This document shows, piece after piece, positions 1 through 8,644 of a stretch of DNA of 64,000 bases. Positions within the stretch are counted from its first letter, which is position 1. Each line of letters opens with the position of its first letter. A program made the position numbers and the translations under genes. The stretch is from contig NZ_JAKUDN010000002.1 in assembly GCF_024259865.1 (NCBI RefSeq), positions 632,491 through 696,490 on the forward strand, given 5' to 3'. The notes beneath the pieces are model-generated. The model ran no database searches. It worked only from the letters and a program-made list of their open reading frames with translations, and was not told where the DNA came from. This stretch comes from Candidatus Synchoanobacter obligatus. GTDB lineage: Bacteria > Pseudomonadota > Gammaproteobacteria > Comchoanobacterales > Comchoanobacteraceae.

Positions 1-771
1 GCTGTTTGTCTGCAGGCAGCATGTGTTGGTGGTGTGCTAACATTGCTAATGCTTTATTTAATTCCATATGATGTTCATCAGCATCAGGATCAGCATCAAG
101 ATCAGTCTGAGGTAGCCAGTTTCGAAGAGATATGGCAGGGAATATTGGCTTTAGCGAGTAACCCGCAATTGTGGTTAATCGCTTTAATAGGGTGCTTGTC
201 ATATACGCCGCTTACGTTGTATGCAGAGCATTTTGGTATTGAGTTTCTTCAGGTGAAGTATGGGATTACGCATATTCAAGCCTCTTCTATTAATTCATGT
301 ATCTTTATGGGGTGGATGATCGGAGGCCCTTTGGTGTGTAGTATTTCAGATTATTTGAAGAGCAGAAAGATTCCGGTATTATTAGGGTTGGTTTTTTCTT
401 TCATTGCCTGCGTGTTGGTCTTGTATGCGCCAGTCCCATTGTTCATATTGCCATTGCTGATGATTTTCTTTGGAATTATGAATAGTGTTCAAGTGATTGC
501 TTTTCCGATGGCGAGGGAAGTTGGTGGTAAAAAGTATACAGCAACTGCGATCGCATTGACCAATATGATATGTATGCTATCTGGATTAATGCAGGGCATT
601 GTTGGTTGGTTATACGATGCAACATACCGAGTTATGGCGGGATCAGCTAGTCTTACAGAATTGCCGCTGGTGTCCTATCGGGTGGCATATTTGCCTTTGC
701 CTATCTTTTTGATCTGTGCGATAATATTAGCACTGTTGGTGAAGGAAACTTATGGCCTGGAAAGCGATTAA
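1..771 (+). CDS. MFS transporter, C-terminal part (cut by window start)
   Basis: The reading frame is open from base 1, so this is the 3' part of a longer gene. About 256 residues are visible, with roughly six to seven hydrophobic helices and a short charged loop (DYLKSRKIPV) like the central or intracellular loops of major facilitator superfamily carriers. The segment with SCIFMGWMIGGP followed by SDYLKSRK resembles the conserved G-x-x-x-D-x-x-x-R/K loop after TM2 or TM8. This is probably the second half of a 12-helix sugar-phosphate or anion-type symporter. The substrate cannot be told. The stop overlaps the start of the next gene by 20 bases, which suggests co-transcription. Confidence 0.75.
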   Translation, partial: AVCLQAACVGGVLTLLMLYLIPYDVHQHQDQHQDQSEVASFEEIWQGILALASNPQLWLIALIGCLSYTPLTLYAEHFGIEFLQVKYGITHIQASSINSCIFMGWMIGGPLVCSISDYLKSRKIPVLLGLVFSFIACVLVLYAPVPLFILPLLMIFFGIMNSVQVIAFPMAREVGGKKYTATAIALTNMICMLSGLMQGIVGWLYDATYRVMAGSASLTELPLVSYRVAYLPLPIFLICAIILALLVKETYGLESD

Positions 772-1333
772 TGCAACACTCCTATTGATTTTGGCAGGCT
801 GTGGGCGTTTTCCTCCGGATACTTATGATAATCATATCTGCCAAGTGGTGCAAAGTCATTGGGGTTGGGCCAAACCATTGCGTCATGTCAGTGAAGAATA
901 CCATATCTCCCCAGGGTTGGTATTGTCCGTGATTTTTCATGAGTCATCTTTTCGTGCACAAGCCAGGCCTGAGCGGAAAAGTGTTTTGGGTTTTGTCCCC
1001 TGGACAGTGAGTAGTGCTTATGGTTATGGTCAAATTAAAGATGAAACATGGGCGTGGTACAAATCTCACCGTCCGGGGTACTTTCAATCAAGGACACAGT
1101 TTTCAGATACAGTAGATTTTATTGGTTGGTATTATCAGATATTTCGACGTAAGAATCCGCTTGAGTCATTTAATGATATGCAAGTTGCACGTGATTTTTA
1201 TTTTGCTTATCATGAGGGGTTGGGGGGCTATCAACGGAAAACATACGCCAGTCAAGCATGGTTAATCAATAAAGCTGAGCGTGTAGCCAAGCGTGCGTCA
1301 GAATATAATCAACAGCTTGTGAATTGTTTGTAG
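752..1333 (+). CDS. Lytic-transglycosylase-like (SLT domain) lipoprotein
   Basis: This 193-residue protein has a lipoprotein signal: a basic residue at position 4, a hydrophobic stretch, then LILAGC, giving a lipidated Cys near position 17. The mature part matches the SLT/lysozyme-like fold. It has the HESSF motif, with the candidate catalytic Glu near residue 64, the AYGYGQIKDETW segment that corresponds to the usual G-L-M-Q motif, and a later AYHEG motif. Proteins of this family cleave peptidoglycan in the periplasm. It overlaps the upstream transporter by 20 bases and converges on the antiporter gene downstream. The family assignment rests on motifs and the substrate is inferred. Confidence 0.75.
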   Translation: MAWKAINATLLLILAGCGRFPPDTYDNHICQVVQSHWGWAKPLRHVSEEYHISPGLVLSVIFHESSFRAQARPERKSVLGFVPWTVSSAYGYGQIKDETWAWYKSHRPGYFQSRTQFSDTVDFIGWYYQIFRRKNPLESFNDMQVARDFYFAYHEGLGGYQRKTYASQAWLINKAERVAKRASEYNQQLVNCL

Positions 1334-1348
1334 CGCACATCTGTGCTT

Positions 1349-2581
1349 TTAATTGTTTCTCAGTAGGCGTGATATGGTCCCGCCTTGAACAATGGTGGTA
1401 AAGCAAACAACCGCATAGGTGGCTATAAGAATGATATCTTTGTGGGGTATTTCCGGTAATGATAGAGTCAGTGCCACTGCTAGCCCACCACGCAAGCCCC
1501 CCCAGATGAGTATGCGTTTTGTTTTGGGCTCAAAGCTCTGAAAGTGGCTTAAGGCGTACATGGGCAGGTTAATGGTAATGATGCGGGTGATGAGTGCTAG
1601 GGAGATACTAGATAGGGCGATCATCAGAGACAAGCTGGTAAAGGGCATTAAGAATGCTTCGAAGCCTATAAGTAAATACAAAACCATATTGAGAATTTCT
1701 TCGAGAGACTCCCAGAAATAAGTGAGTGGTTTATAATCTTTAGGGCTTTTGCTGGTATGATGTGCCATCATCAAGCCACAGATGACAATAGCAATAGGGC
1801 CAGACATATGGATGGCATTGGTTAAGGTATATACCCCTGTAACAATAAATAGACTTATGAGGATATGGTTATGGGCATGATCAATTTCATGGGATATGAG
1901 TTGCTGGCATAAATATCCAGTAATGGTGCCAATAATAGCACCGCCAATAGCTTCATAAAAAAAGTGGGCAAGGACTGAGGATGTGGTTAACTGTTGGCTG
2001 CCGGATGAAAAAGCAAGTTCAGACAAGGCAAAAAAGATAACGATACCAACACCATCATTAAATAGCGACTCTCCAGCAATTTTGGCTTCAATATCAGGTG
2101 ATATGTTGCTTTGTTTGACCAGCCCAACAACCGCAACGGGGTCTGTGGGAGAAATGAGTGCGCCGAATAAAAGAGCGTGCAGAAGAGGGATGCTTACCCC
2201 GATAGCATTCATGGCATAAAAGAACCCATAACCAATGATAAAGGTAGAACATATGGTTGATAAAGTCGCTAATGATAGTATGGTGAGTTGGTGTTTTTTG
2301 AAGTACTCAGCATTCATTGAAGTAGCCCCGGCAAATAACAAAATCGGAAGCATGGCATCTAAGAGAATGCTGCGGAAATTGGTGCTTTCAATAAATTGAG
2401 CGATATGGTCATATAAGGTAAAGTGGCCAACGATTGGCTCTAAAGCGTGCGCCGCGGTGACAACCAATAGTGATAGAGATAGTATGGCAATCGTGGGTTG
2501 AATGCGGAGAATGCGAGCAGCAAGATAACCCAGAAGTGTTGCGCCAGAGGTTAAGACCATGACAATTTGAAGTTCGTTCAT
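1349..2581 (-). CDS. Na+/H+ antiporter, CPA1 (NhaP/NHE) family
   Basis: This 410-residue polytopic membrane protein has about 12 helices. It shows the CPA1 hallmarks: ISPTDPVAV in the TM4-like unwound segment and SLFNDGVGIV (the Asn-Asp ion-binding pair) in the TM5-like segment, with an Arg/Gly-rich GGLRGGLAVAL motif near the C-terminus. Family members exchange cytoplasmic Na+ (or K+) for external protons. There is no large C-terminal regulatory domain, so this is the short form. It is divergently transcribed from nhaA with under 100 bases between the two starts, pairing two unrelated sodium-proton antiporters at one locus. Confidence 0.9.
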   Translation of the reverse strand: MNELQIVMVLTSGATLLGYLAARILRIQPTIAILSLSLLVVTAAHALEPIVGHFTLYDHIAQFIESTNFRSILLDAMLPILLFAGATSMNAEYFKKHQLTILSLATLSTICSTFIIGYGFFYAMNAIGVSIPLLHALLFGALISPTDPVAVVGLVKQSNISPDIEAKIAGESLFNDGVGIVIFFALSELAFSSGSQQLTTSSVLAHFFYEAIGGAIIGTITGYLCQQLISHEIDHAHNHILISLFIVTGVYTLTNAIHMSGPIAIVICGLMMAHHTSKSPKDYKPLTYFWESLEEILNMVLYLLIGFEAFLMPFTSLSLMIALSSISLALITRIITINLPMYALSHFQSFEPKTKRILIWGGLRGGLAVALTLSLPEIPHKDIILIATYAVVCFTTIVQGGTISRLLRNN

Positions 2582-2655
2582 TTGTAAACCGTAGATTCAT
2601 TGATTCTTTATTCTATATGGTTAATAATGGAATTGATAGTACTATTGGAAAAGTG

Positions 2656-3792
2656 ATGGCAAAAAGCGATGTGTATCCAGGGCTCTTGATTATGTTAGCA
2701 GCGGCCGCTGCATTATTGATGTGTAATTTAGGATATCAAGACCTGTATCATAATATTTGGGCGCAATATATTGAGCTGTCTTTGGGGCCATGGGCGGTCA
2801 AAAAACAATTGTTGCCATTAATTAATGAAGGTCTAATGGCCATATTTTTTTTGGTAGTGACCATTGAGATTCGTCATGAGTTTATGTTTGGCGTCTTGAA
2901 TGATCGCCGGTATATTTGGTTACCACTGATCGCGGCCATTGGTGGTATGGTGTTTCCAGCAGCCATTTATTTGGGGTTGAATTGGGGAACCCCTTTGGCT
3001 GTTGGCTGGGCGATTCCCACCGCGACAGATATAGCATTTTCATTGGCATGTTTGATGTTGGTTGGGAAATCCTTGCCTGCGCACCTGCGTGTTTTTCTGT
3101 TATCTTTGGCTGTTATTGATGATTTAGGGGCGATTCTTATTATTGCGTTATATTATTCAGATAATTTGTCTATGATGATGCTTGGCGGGTTTGCGCTGGT
3201 GTCATTCGCTATGGCTGTATTGAATATGTTAAGGATTCGTTCACAGGTTTGGTATCTATTATGTGGTGTTATTGCATGGTTGTTCCTTCTTAAGTCAGGT
3301 GTTCATGCCACATTGACAGGCTGTGTCGTTGCACTATTTTTACCCATGTCAGATGACCAGGGGGCGCGGGTGAAGTCAATGTATAAAAAATTATTACCTT
3401 GGGTGAATTATGGCATTTTGCCATTGTTTGCCTTTGCGAATACTGGGGTTGTTTTGGCACAAGATGTGAATGTATTGAGCCCGATGTTTCATGGTATTAT
3501 GGGTGGCTTGGTTATTGGGAAGCCTTTGGGGGTCTTGGCTTTTTCATATTTGGCAATTCGTACAGGTGTGGCCATATTGCCAGAGGGAGTGAGATACCGC
3601 CATATTGTTGGTGTGGGGCTATTGTGTGGTATTGGCTTTACGATGAGTTTATTTGTCGGTATGCTGGCTTTTGATGAGGCCCTGTCACCACTTTTAGGTA
3701 CAGTTCGTATGGCTGTGTTGACCGCATCTTTGGTTGCAGGTGCCTCAGGTATGTTGTTTTTGAAAATTAGTTGTCGGGGAGAGGGTGTATGA
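2656..3792 (+). CDS. nhaA: Na+/H+ antiporter NhaA
   Basis: This is a 378-residue NhaA homologue. The diagnostic TATDIAFSLA segment (ion-site Asp near residue 125) and VIDDLGAILI segment (the adjacent Asp pair near residues 154-155) are both present, along with the NEGLMAIFFLVVTIEIRHE signature near the N-terminus. Known family members exchange two protons for one Na+ across the inner membrane for salt and alkaline-pH homeostasis. The frame also has an ATG at 2617, but the ATG at 2656 has a GGA-rich stretch upstream and gives the length and N-terminus usual for NhaA. The stop overlaps the next start as ATGA, which implies translational coupling to the peroxiredoxin gene. Confidence 0.95.
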   Translation: MAKSDVYPGLLIMLAAAAALLMCNLGYQDLYHNIWAQYIELSLGPWAVKKQLLPLINEGLMAIFFLVVTIEIRHEFMFGVLNDRRYIWLPLIAAIGGMVFPAAIYLGLNWGTPLAVGWAIPTATDIAFSLACLMLVGKSLPAHLRVFLLSLAVIDDLGAILIIALYYSDNLSMMMLGGFALVSFAMAVLNMLRIRSQVWYLLCGVIAWLFLLKSGVHATLTGCVVALFLPMSDDQGARVKSMYKKLLPWVNYGILPLFAFANTGVVLAQDVNVLSPMFHGIMGGLVIGKPLGVLAFSYLAIRTGVAILPEGVRYRHIVGVGLLCGIGFTMSLFVGMLAFDEALSPLLGTVRMAVLTASLVAGASGMLFLKISCRGEGV

Positions 3793-4241
3793 GTATTCAG
3801 TGTCAAATGAGTGATGGGTCGCAGCAGTCACTTCAAGATTTGTGTCAAGGGTATGCAGCTGTTGTATTGTATTTTTATCCTAAAGATATGACGTCTGGTT
3901 GTACACTGCAGGCAGAGGCGCTTAGGGATGCTCAAGATTGGTTTAATGAGAGAAATATCCGCATTGTGGGTGTGTCACGTGACAGTGTGAAAAAGCATCA
4001 GCGGTTTGTTGAGAAATACCGGCTACCATTTGATTTGGTGGCTGATACTGATGAACAGTTGTGTCAGAAGTTCGGGGTGATGGCTGAAAAATCGATGTTT
4101 GGGAAACGTTACATGGGGATTGTGAGGTCAACATTTTTGTTGGATGCTAATGCTGAAATTTTACAAGAGTGGCGTCAGGTAAAAATTGATCAGCATCTGT
4201 CAGCTTTGCAGTCCTATATTGGTGAGATGAAGCATGAGTGA
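3789..4241 (+). CDS. bcp: Peroxiredoxin of the Bcp/PrxQ family
   Basis: This thioredoxin-fold protein of about 150 residues has the peroxidatic motif TSGCTLQAEALRD in place of the usual T-P-G-C-T, and the conserved GVSRDS and FDLVADTD segments. Bcp enzymes reduce hydroperoxides using thioredoxin. The resolving cysteine found five residues after the peroxidatic one in E. coli Bcp is absent (Ala/Leu region instead). The protein may act as a 1-Cys enzyme or use one of the other cysteines, such as that in EQLCQKFG. The ATG at 3789 overlaps the nhaA stop. An upstream TTG at 3771 would sit inside nhaA and is less likely. The 3' end overlaps the CDF gene by 8 bases. Confidence 0.88.
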   Translation: MSIQCQMSDGSQQSLQDLCQGYAAVVLYFYPKDMTSGCTLQAEALRDAQDWFNERNIRIVGVSRDSVKKHQRFVEKYRLPFDLVADTDEQLCQKFGVMAEKSMFGKRYMGIVRSTFLLDANAEILQEWRQVKIDQHLSALQSYIGEMKHE

Positions 4242-5301
4242 AGTTTCCCGTCATGATTTGTTAAAGCGTTGCGGACATTTGTGTTTATGGTTGAATGTGC
4301 TGCTGATGGGCGTAAAATTGTCAGTTGGGTATTTTTATGCTTCTAGAGCATTGTTTGCTGATGGTATTCACTCTTTGTTGGATGTGACGGCAGACATGTT
4401 TGTATTATATGCGGTATCAATGTCTGCTAAGCCAAAAGATGTACAGCATCCTTATGGTTACTCTCGTTATGAAACATTGGCAAACATTGTCATTGCAGTC
4501 ATGTTGATCATGGCTGTTTACGCTATTATTTACGATGCTGTTCAAGGGTTTTATCAACCTAGCTTGGTGATGGATTTTAGGGTGGGAATTGTTGCAGGCA
4601 TCTCCATTGTTTTGAATGAGGCCTCATACCGCTATGTGAGCTATTATGCGAAATTGCTCAGGTCTGATTTATTGATGTCAACCGCGGTACATCAGCGTGC
4701 AGATGCAGGTACATCGGTCATCGTATTGTTGGCGACTGCTGCCAGTTTTGCCGACTTGACGGGTGCAGATTTATTTGGCGCTATTGGGATTGCGCTGATG
4801 ATTCTTTATTATGCGTTACCCTCGTTAATTAAAAGTATTAAAGAGTTATTGGATCAAGGTTTGGATACGGCGCGGCTTGCTGAAATTGAAACAATTATTA
4901 ATGGGGTCCCAGGTGTGGTGGATCATCATTTTTTAAGGTCGCGCTTTATGGCTGAAAAGGGCTATGTTGATGTGCATGTGGTGGTTTCTCCCCGTATCAG
5001 TGTTTCTGAAGGTCATTATATTGGGGATGTGGTAAAAGAAACCTTGTTGAAGTGTCATGATATTGGTGATATTACCGTTCATATTGATGCAGAAGATGAT
5101 CAGCATTATGGGGCAAAGCTTCCTGATCGCCTCACCATTCAAGAATGGGTTGATCGGTGTGAGCATATTGATAGTTTTCAGATCCACTACCTGAACGGAA
5201 CAGTTGAATTAGACTTGGTAACGACTCAGGAAAGAGTCGTTGTTGCTGAAAAGCCTTTGTGGTTATCAGTATATCGACTGAATAAGGTTATAAAGTGTTG
5301 A
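4234..5301 (+). CDS. Cation diffusion facilitator (CDF) metal efflux protein
   Basis: This 355-residue protein has about six transmembrane helices and a cytoplasmic C-terminal domain. The two metal-site motifs of the CDF family are visible: HSLLD with a following Asp in TM2 (FADGIHSLLDVTADM) and HQRAD in TM5. The HPYGYSRYE loop between TM2 and TM3 and the C-terminal HVHVVVSP dimerisation segment are also typical. Members export Zn2+, Fe2+, Mn2+ or similar ions by proton antiport. An HxxxD pattern in TM5 in place of HxxxD/DxxxD variants does not settle the metal. It overlaps bcp by 8 bases, so nhaA, bcp and this gene form one transcriptional unit. Confidence 0.9.
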   Translation: MSEVSRHDLLKRCGHLCLWLNVLLMGVKLSVGYFYASRALFADGIHSLLDVTADMFVLYAVSMSAKPKDVQHPYGYSRYETLANIVIAVMLIMAVYAIIYDAVQGFYQPSLVMDFRVGIVAGISIVLNEASYRYVSYYAKLLRSDLLMSTAVHQRADAGTSVIVLLATAASFADLTGADLFGAIGIALMILYYALPSLIKSIKELLDQGLDTARLAEIETIINGVPGVVDHHFLRSRFMAEKGYVDVHVVVSPRISVSEGHYIGDVVKETLLKCHDIGDITVHIDAEDDQHYGAKLPDRLTIQEWVDRCEHIDSFQIHYLNGTVELDLVTTQERVVVAEKPLWLSVYRLNKVIKC

Positions 5302-5337
5302 TTATGTTTGTTTTATGTGCAATATTGTAAAAAAATA

Positions 5338-6321
5338 ATGAATACTATGAAAGAGACAATTGACTATATATCTATCTTGGGCCCAACGGCATCGGGTAAG
5401 AGTAGGCTGGCGCTAATGCTTGCCGATATGTTGCCTATTGAGATCATATCTGTGGACTCTGTCAGTGTTTATCAAGGGTTAGATATTGGATCTGCGAAGC
5501 CTACACGAATTGAACGCGGTAGTGTTCCCCATCACCTTATCGATATTTGTGATTTGAGTAGTATATATACTGCTGGGCAGTTTCTAGATGCAGCAAATAA
5601 TCTTATTGTGGACATACAGTCTCGGGGGAAGTTGCCAGTATTTTGTGGTGGGACATTAATGTATATGAAAGCATTGCAGAAGAACTATCAAAATTTGCCG
5701 GTCATTGAGGGAGCAGTTGAAGAATCAGTGGCGTTACTTTATCAAACAGAGGGGGTGGCAGGAGTTTTTCAAGCTTTGGCTCAGGAAGATCCTGTTATGG
5801 CTGCGAAGCTACACCCGAATGACAGTCAGCGTTTGCAGCGCGCCCTTGCAGTTGTCCGTTCAACAGGGCGCTCGCTACAAGAATTTTGGAAAAGCCAAGG
5901 TGATAGCCGTTTTAAAGGGTTGGATTTTTTGTTGTTGGTAGAGGATAGGGCGCGGCACAAAGTCATCTTGGAGCAACGTATTGAGGGTATGCTGCAAGAG
6001 GGCTTTGAAGATGAGTGTCGTGGGCTTTTGAAACACTATGGGGCAGAGATTGTTACGCACCCAGCATTGAAAAGTATTGGGTATAGGGAAATGTTATTAT
6101 ATTGCAAGGGTGAGTGGTCACTCAGTGTGGCAAAAGAGAGGATGCTTGTGTCATCATCACAGTTTGTTAAACGGCAAATGACCTGGTTGAATCGTTGGGA
6201 CAATGCTAGACAAATATCTTCATCCTTAGTGTATGATAATAAAGGTTTTATTGATCTAGCGCGAATGGTTGTTGAAACTGTGCAAAGATATAACTATACT
6301 CAAGGCAAATATTCACAGTAA
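5338..6321 (+). CDS. miaA: tRNA dimethylallyltransferase MiaA
   Basis: MiaA transfers a dimethylallyl group to A37 of tRNAs that read UNN codons. The protein shows the P-loop GPTASGKS near residue 18, DSVSVYQGLDIGSAKP after it, and the conserved PHHLIDICD and GGTLMYMKAL motifs; the C-terminal FVKRQMTWLNRW is the family's R-Q-x-T-W signature. The ATG at 5338 is preferred over an in-frame TTG at 5308 because homologues start just before the P-loop; ATG 5347 is an alternative. It is followed 37 bases later by hfq, the classic gammaproteobacterial order. Confidence 0.96.
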   Translation: MNTMKETIDYISILGPTASGKSRLALMLADMLPIEIISVDSVSVYQGLDIGSAKPTRIERGSVPHHLIDICDLSSIYTAGQFLDAANNLIVDIQSRGKLPVFCGGTLMYMKALQKNYQNLPVIEGAVEESVALLYQTEGVAGVFQALAQEDPVMAAKLHPNDSQRLQRALAVVRSTGRSLQEFWKSQGDSRFKGLDFLLLVEDRARHKVILEQRIEGMLQEGFEDECRGLLKHYGAEIVTHPALKSIGYREMLLYCKGEWSLSVAKERMLVSSSQFVKRQMTWLNRWDNARQISSSLVYDNKGFIDLARMVVETVQRYNYTQGKYSQ

Positions 6322-6358
6322 TGGTACTGTGGGAACCATAACAACATAGGAGTTGGAA

Positions 6359-6670
6359 ATGTCATTACAAGCGGCAAAAGGGCACTCATTGCAAGATCCT
6401 TTTTTGAATGCACTGCGAAGGCAGCGCGTTCCGGTTTCTATCTATTTAACAAATGGAATAAAGCTTCAAGGTCAGGTTGCAGCTTTTGATCAATATGTGG
6501 TTTTGTTAAAAAACAATACCAAGCAGGTGGTCTTTAAGCATGCAATAGCAACTATTGTCCCTTCTCGAAACATTATTTATTCTGATGAATCAGGTAATAT
6601 AGATGCTTCTCAAGGCAACAGTACTCATGCTATGGCTGAGCCAATGGATGACCCAATTGAGAATTATTAA
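6359..6670 (+). CDS. hfq: RNA chaperone Hfq
   Basis: Hfq is a hexameric Sm-like RNA chaperone that pairs small RNAs with mRNAs. The Sm1 core ([19 protein letters not shown] and following NGIKLQG) and the Sm2 motif ending in IVPSR are intact within the first 75 residues. The roughly 30-residue C-terminal tail is acidic and poorly conserved, as is common. The ATG at 6359 is preceded by a good AGGAG Shine-Dalgarno at about 6348-6352, which decides it over the TTG six bases upstream. Total length is 103 residues, close to the E. coli protein (102). Confidence 0.97.
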   Translation: MSLQAAKGHSLQDPFLNALRRQRVPVSIYLTNGIKLQGQVAAFDQYVVLLKNNTKQVVFKHAIATIVPSRNIIYSDESGNIDASQGNSTHAMAEPMDDPIENY

Positions 6671-6682
6671 GCTTGTGGCTCG

Positions 6683-6728
6683 CAGCTATCCATGGTAACA
6701 TACAAGAGTTAACCAATTAGGATAGCTG
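6683..6728 (+). promoter_or_regulatory. Stem-loop covering the hflK ribosome-binding site
   Basis: Between hfq and hflK the bases CAGCTATCC (6683-6691) pair perfectly with GGATAGCTG (6720-6728). Inside this stem TGGTAAC (6693-6699) pairs with GTTAACCA (6708-6715) with one bulge, leaving an 8-base loop. The distal arm contains AGGA (6719-6722), the only good Shine-Dalgarno for the hflK ATG at 6730. No U-run follows, so it does not look like an intrinsic terminator. It may limit hflK translation or be an mRNA processing site. Confidence 0.6.
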
Positions 6729-6729
6729 A

Positions 6730-7731
6730 ATGAGCCAGGTTACTAGTTACCATATGGATGATGACCCTTGGACAAGGAAGAGGCAAGAGTCTCCCCCTGA
6801 TCTTGACAAGATATTGAAAGATATTTTTGGCGGTGGGAAGCGAGGTAAAAGTAAAAAGAAAAGTTTTTTCCCATTCTTGATGTTCATTGCTGTCTCTCTT
6901 TTTCTTGCTTCAGGTTTTTTTATTGTTAAGCCAGCTGAAAAAGCAGTGGTTGTGCGCTTGGGTAAAGTTCATCGTATTGTAGGTCCTGGGCCGAATTGGT
7001 CATTCCCATTTATTGAGGTTAGACAGGTTCTTGATGTTCAGAGAATCTATTCCTACAACTATAACGCAGAGATGCTAACCAGTGATGAGAGCTATGCTGA
7101 TGTTGATGTTACCGTGTTCTATAGGATTGCGAGTCCTGAGGACTTTCTATTTAATGCTGTAAATCCAGTCGATGCTTTGGGCCAGGCGACAGCAAGCTCC
7201 CTTCGTCAGGTTGTGGGTAACACAACCTATGAATCTATTTCAACTGACGGTAGGGCAGAAGCACGGGATAGCATTAAGGTTCATATTGAGAGAGTTATTA
7301 ATGATTATGCATTAGGGCTTGAGATTACTGATACGAAGTTACAAGATGCCAAGATGCCAGACGCTGTGAAGCCTGCATTTGATGATGTGATTCAGGCGAG
7401 AGAAGACTTTGATCGATTTCAAATGGTGGCTGAGGCATATCGAAACACAGTGATACCAAAGGCTTCGGGTCAAAGAATGCGTATCCTCAATGAAGCAAAT
7501 GCCGAATATGAAAAGCTTATCATGAATGCTCATGCAGAAGTCGCCAGCTTCTTGGCAGTATTGCCGGAATACCAGCGTTATCCAGACATTATTCGAAATA
7601 AGATGTTTGTCTCAACGATGCAAAATGTCTATGGAAAGACAAAGAAAGTGTTTTTATCAAACGAAGGCAGTTTAAACTTGCTTCCTTTGGGCAAGTTATT
7701 AGGACAAAGTGACGGGGAACAATATGGCTAG
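6730..7731 (+). CDS. hflK: FtsH protease modulator HflK
   Basis: HflK and HflC form a membrane-anchored periplasmic complex that encloses and modulates the AAA protease FtsH. This 333-residue protein has a Gly/Lys-rich cytoplasmic N-terminus with DDDPW, a single transmembrane helix at about residues 46-66, and then an SPFH/band-7 domain beginning VKPAEKAVVVRLGK, with the family's PGPNWSFPFIE segment. The C-terminal half is rich in Ala/Glu helices, as in homologues. Start ATG 6730 has AGGA seven bases upstream, inside a hairpin. It is followed by hflC with an 8-base overlap. Confidence 0.95.
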   Translation: MSQVTSYHMDDDPWTRKRQESPPDLDKILKDIFGGGKRGKSKKKSFFPFLMFIAVSLFLASGFFIVKPAEKAVVVRLGKVHRIVGPGPNWSFPFIEVRQVLDVQRIYSYNYNAEMLTSDESYADVDVTVFYRIASPEDFLFNAVNPVDALGQATASSLRQVVGNTTYESISTDGRAEARDSIKVHIERVINDYALGLEITDTKLQDAKMPDAVKPAFDDVIQAREDFDRFQMVAEAYRNTVIPKASGQRMRILNEANAEYEKLIMNAHAEVASFLAVLPEYQRYPDIIRNKMFVSTMQNVYGKTKKVFLSNEGSLNLLPLGKLLGQSDGEQYG

Positions 7732-8617
7732 TTCGAATAGTAACAATCAAGTTTTCGTTTTGATGATTGCAGCAGTTGCAATATTGGCGCTATCTCAGTC
7801 TTTGTTTGTGGTCATGCCAATGCAAGCAGGGATGGTGGTTCATTTGGGGGATTTGAATACCAATGACGAAGGGCAGGTTAAGGTGTATGGTCCTGGGTTG
7901 CATGTCAAACTTCCTGTTATTGATCGATTGGTGCTTATTGATAAGCGTTTACAGTCATTTGATGTACCAACGGCTAGGGTTCTTACCCAGGATCAAAAGT
8001 CTATGAATGTTGATTACTATAGTAAGTGGCGTGTTGTAGATTTTGCACTATTTTATAAGAGAACAGGTGCAAATTATGCCCAAGCACAAGATATTTTGCT
8101 TCGAAAAATTTCAGATGCTTTACGGGCAGAGTTTGGACAGCGAAATCTCAGTGAGATTATTTCAGGAGATGAGCGTAATTTAATTATTGCTCGTATGCAG
8201 CAGAAAGCCAGTGAAAGTGCTGCAAATATTGGGGTCAAGGTACAAGATGTGCGTTTAAAGCGGGTGGATTATCCGCAAGAAGTCACGCTGTCTGTTTATG
8301 AGAGAATGCGTTCTAGTAGGAATCGTGATGCAAAGCGCTACCGGTCAGAAGGTATGGCTGAGTCTGAAAGAATTAAAGCAGAAGCGGATAAAGAGGCTGC
8401 TATTATTATTTCTCGTTCTCGTAAAGAGGCTGCAGAAAAAATAGCAGAAGGTCATAGTGAGGCGGCTAAAATATTCAATAATGCCTATAGCCGAGCACCT
8501 GAGTTTTATGAATTTTTTATAAAAATGCAGGGATATGAAAAGAGCATTAAAGATGGTGAGGTGATGTTGCTATCTCCTGGAAATGATCGTTTCTATTCTA
8601 TCCTTGCAGACCGTTAG
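7724..8617 (+). CDS. hflC: FtsH protease modulator HflC
   Basis: This is the partner of HflK: 297 residues with one N-terminal transmembrane helix (about residues 9-28) followed by an SPFH domain. The diagnostic segments are FVVMPMQAGMVVHLGD, YGPGLHVKLPVID and the helical EAAIIISRSRKEAAEKIAEG region. The ATG at 7724 is preceded by GGGGAAC and overlaps the end of hflK, consistent with coupled expression of equal amounts. An upstream in-frame GTG at 7709 lies further inside hflK and is less likely. The next gene is convergent, so the miaA-hfq-hflK-hflC unit ends here. Confidence 0.95.
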   Translation: MASSNSNNQVFVLMIAAVAILALSQSLFVVMPMQAGMVVHLGDLNTNDEGQVKVYGPGLHVKLPVIDRLVLIDKRLQSFDVPTARVLTQDQKSMNVDYYSKWRVVDFALFYKRTGANYAQAQDILLRKISDALRAEFGQRNLSEIISGDERNLIIARMQQKASESAANIGVKVQDVRLKRVDYPQEVTLSVYERMRSSRNRDAKRYRSEGMAESERIKAEADKEAAIIISRSRKEAAEKIAEGHSEAAKIFNNAYSRAPEFYEFFIKMQGYEKSIKDGEVMLLSPGNDRFYSILADR

Positions 8618-8644
8618 GTAGGTGATTCTATTTTTTGTGGCGTC

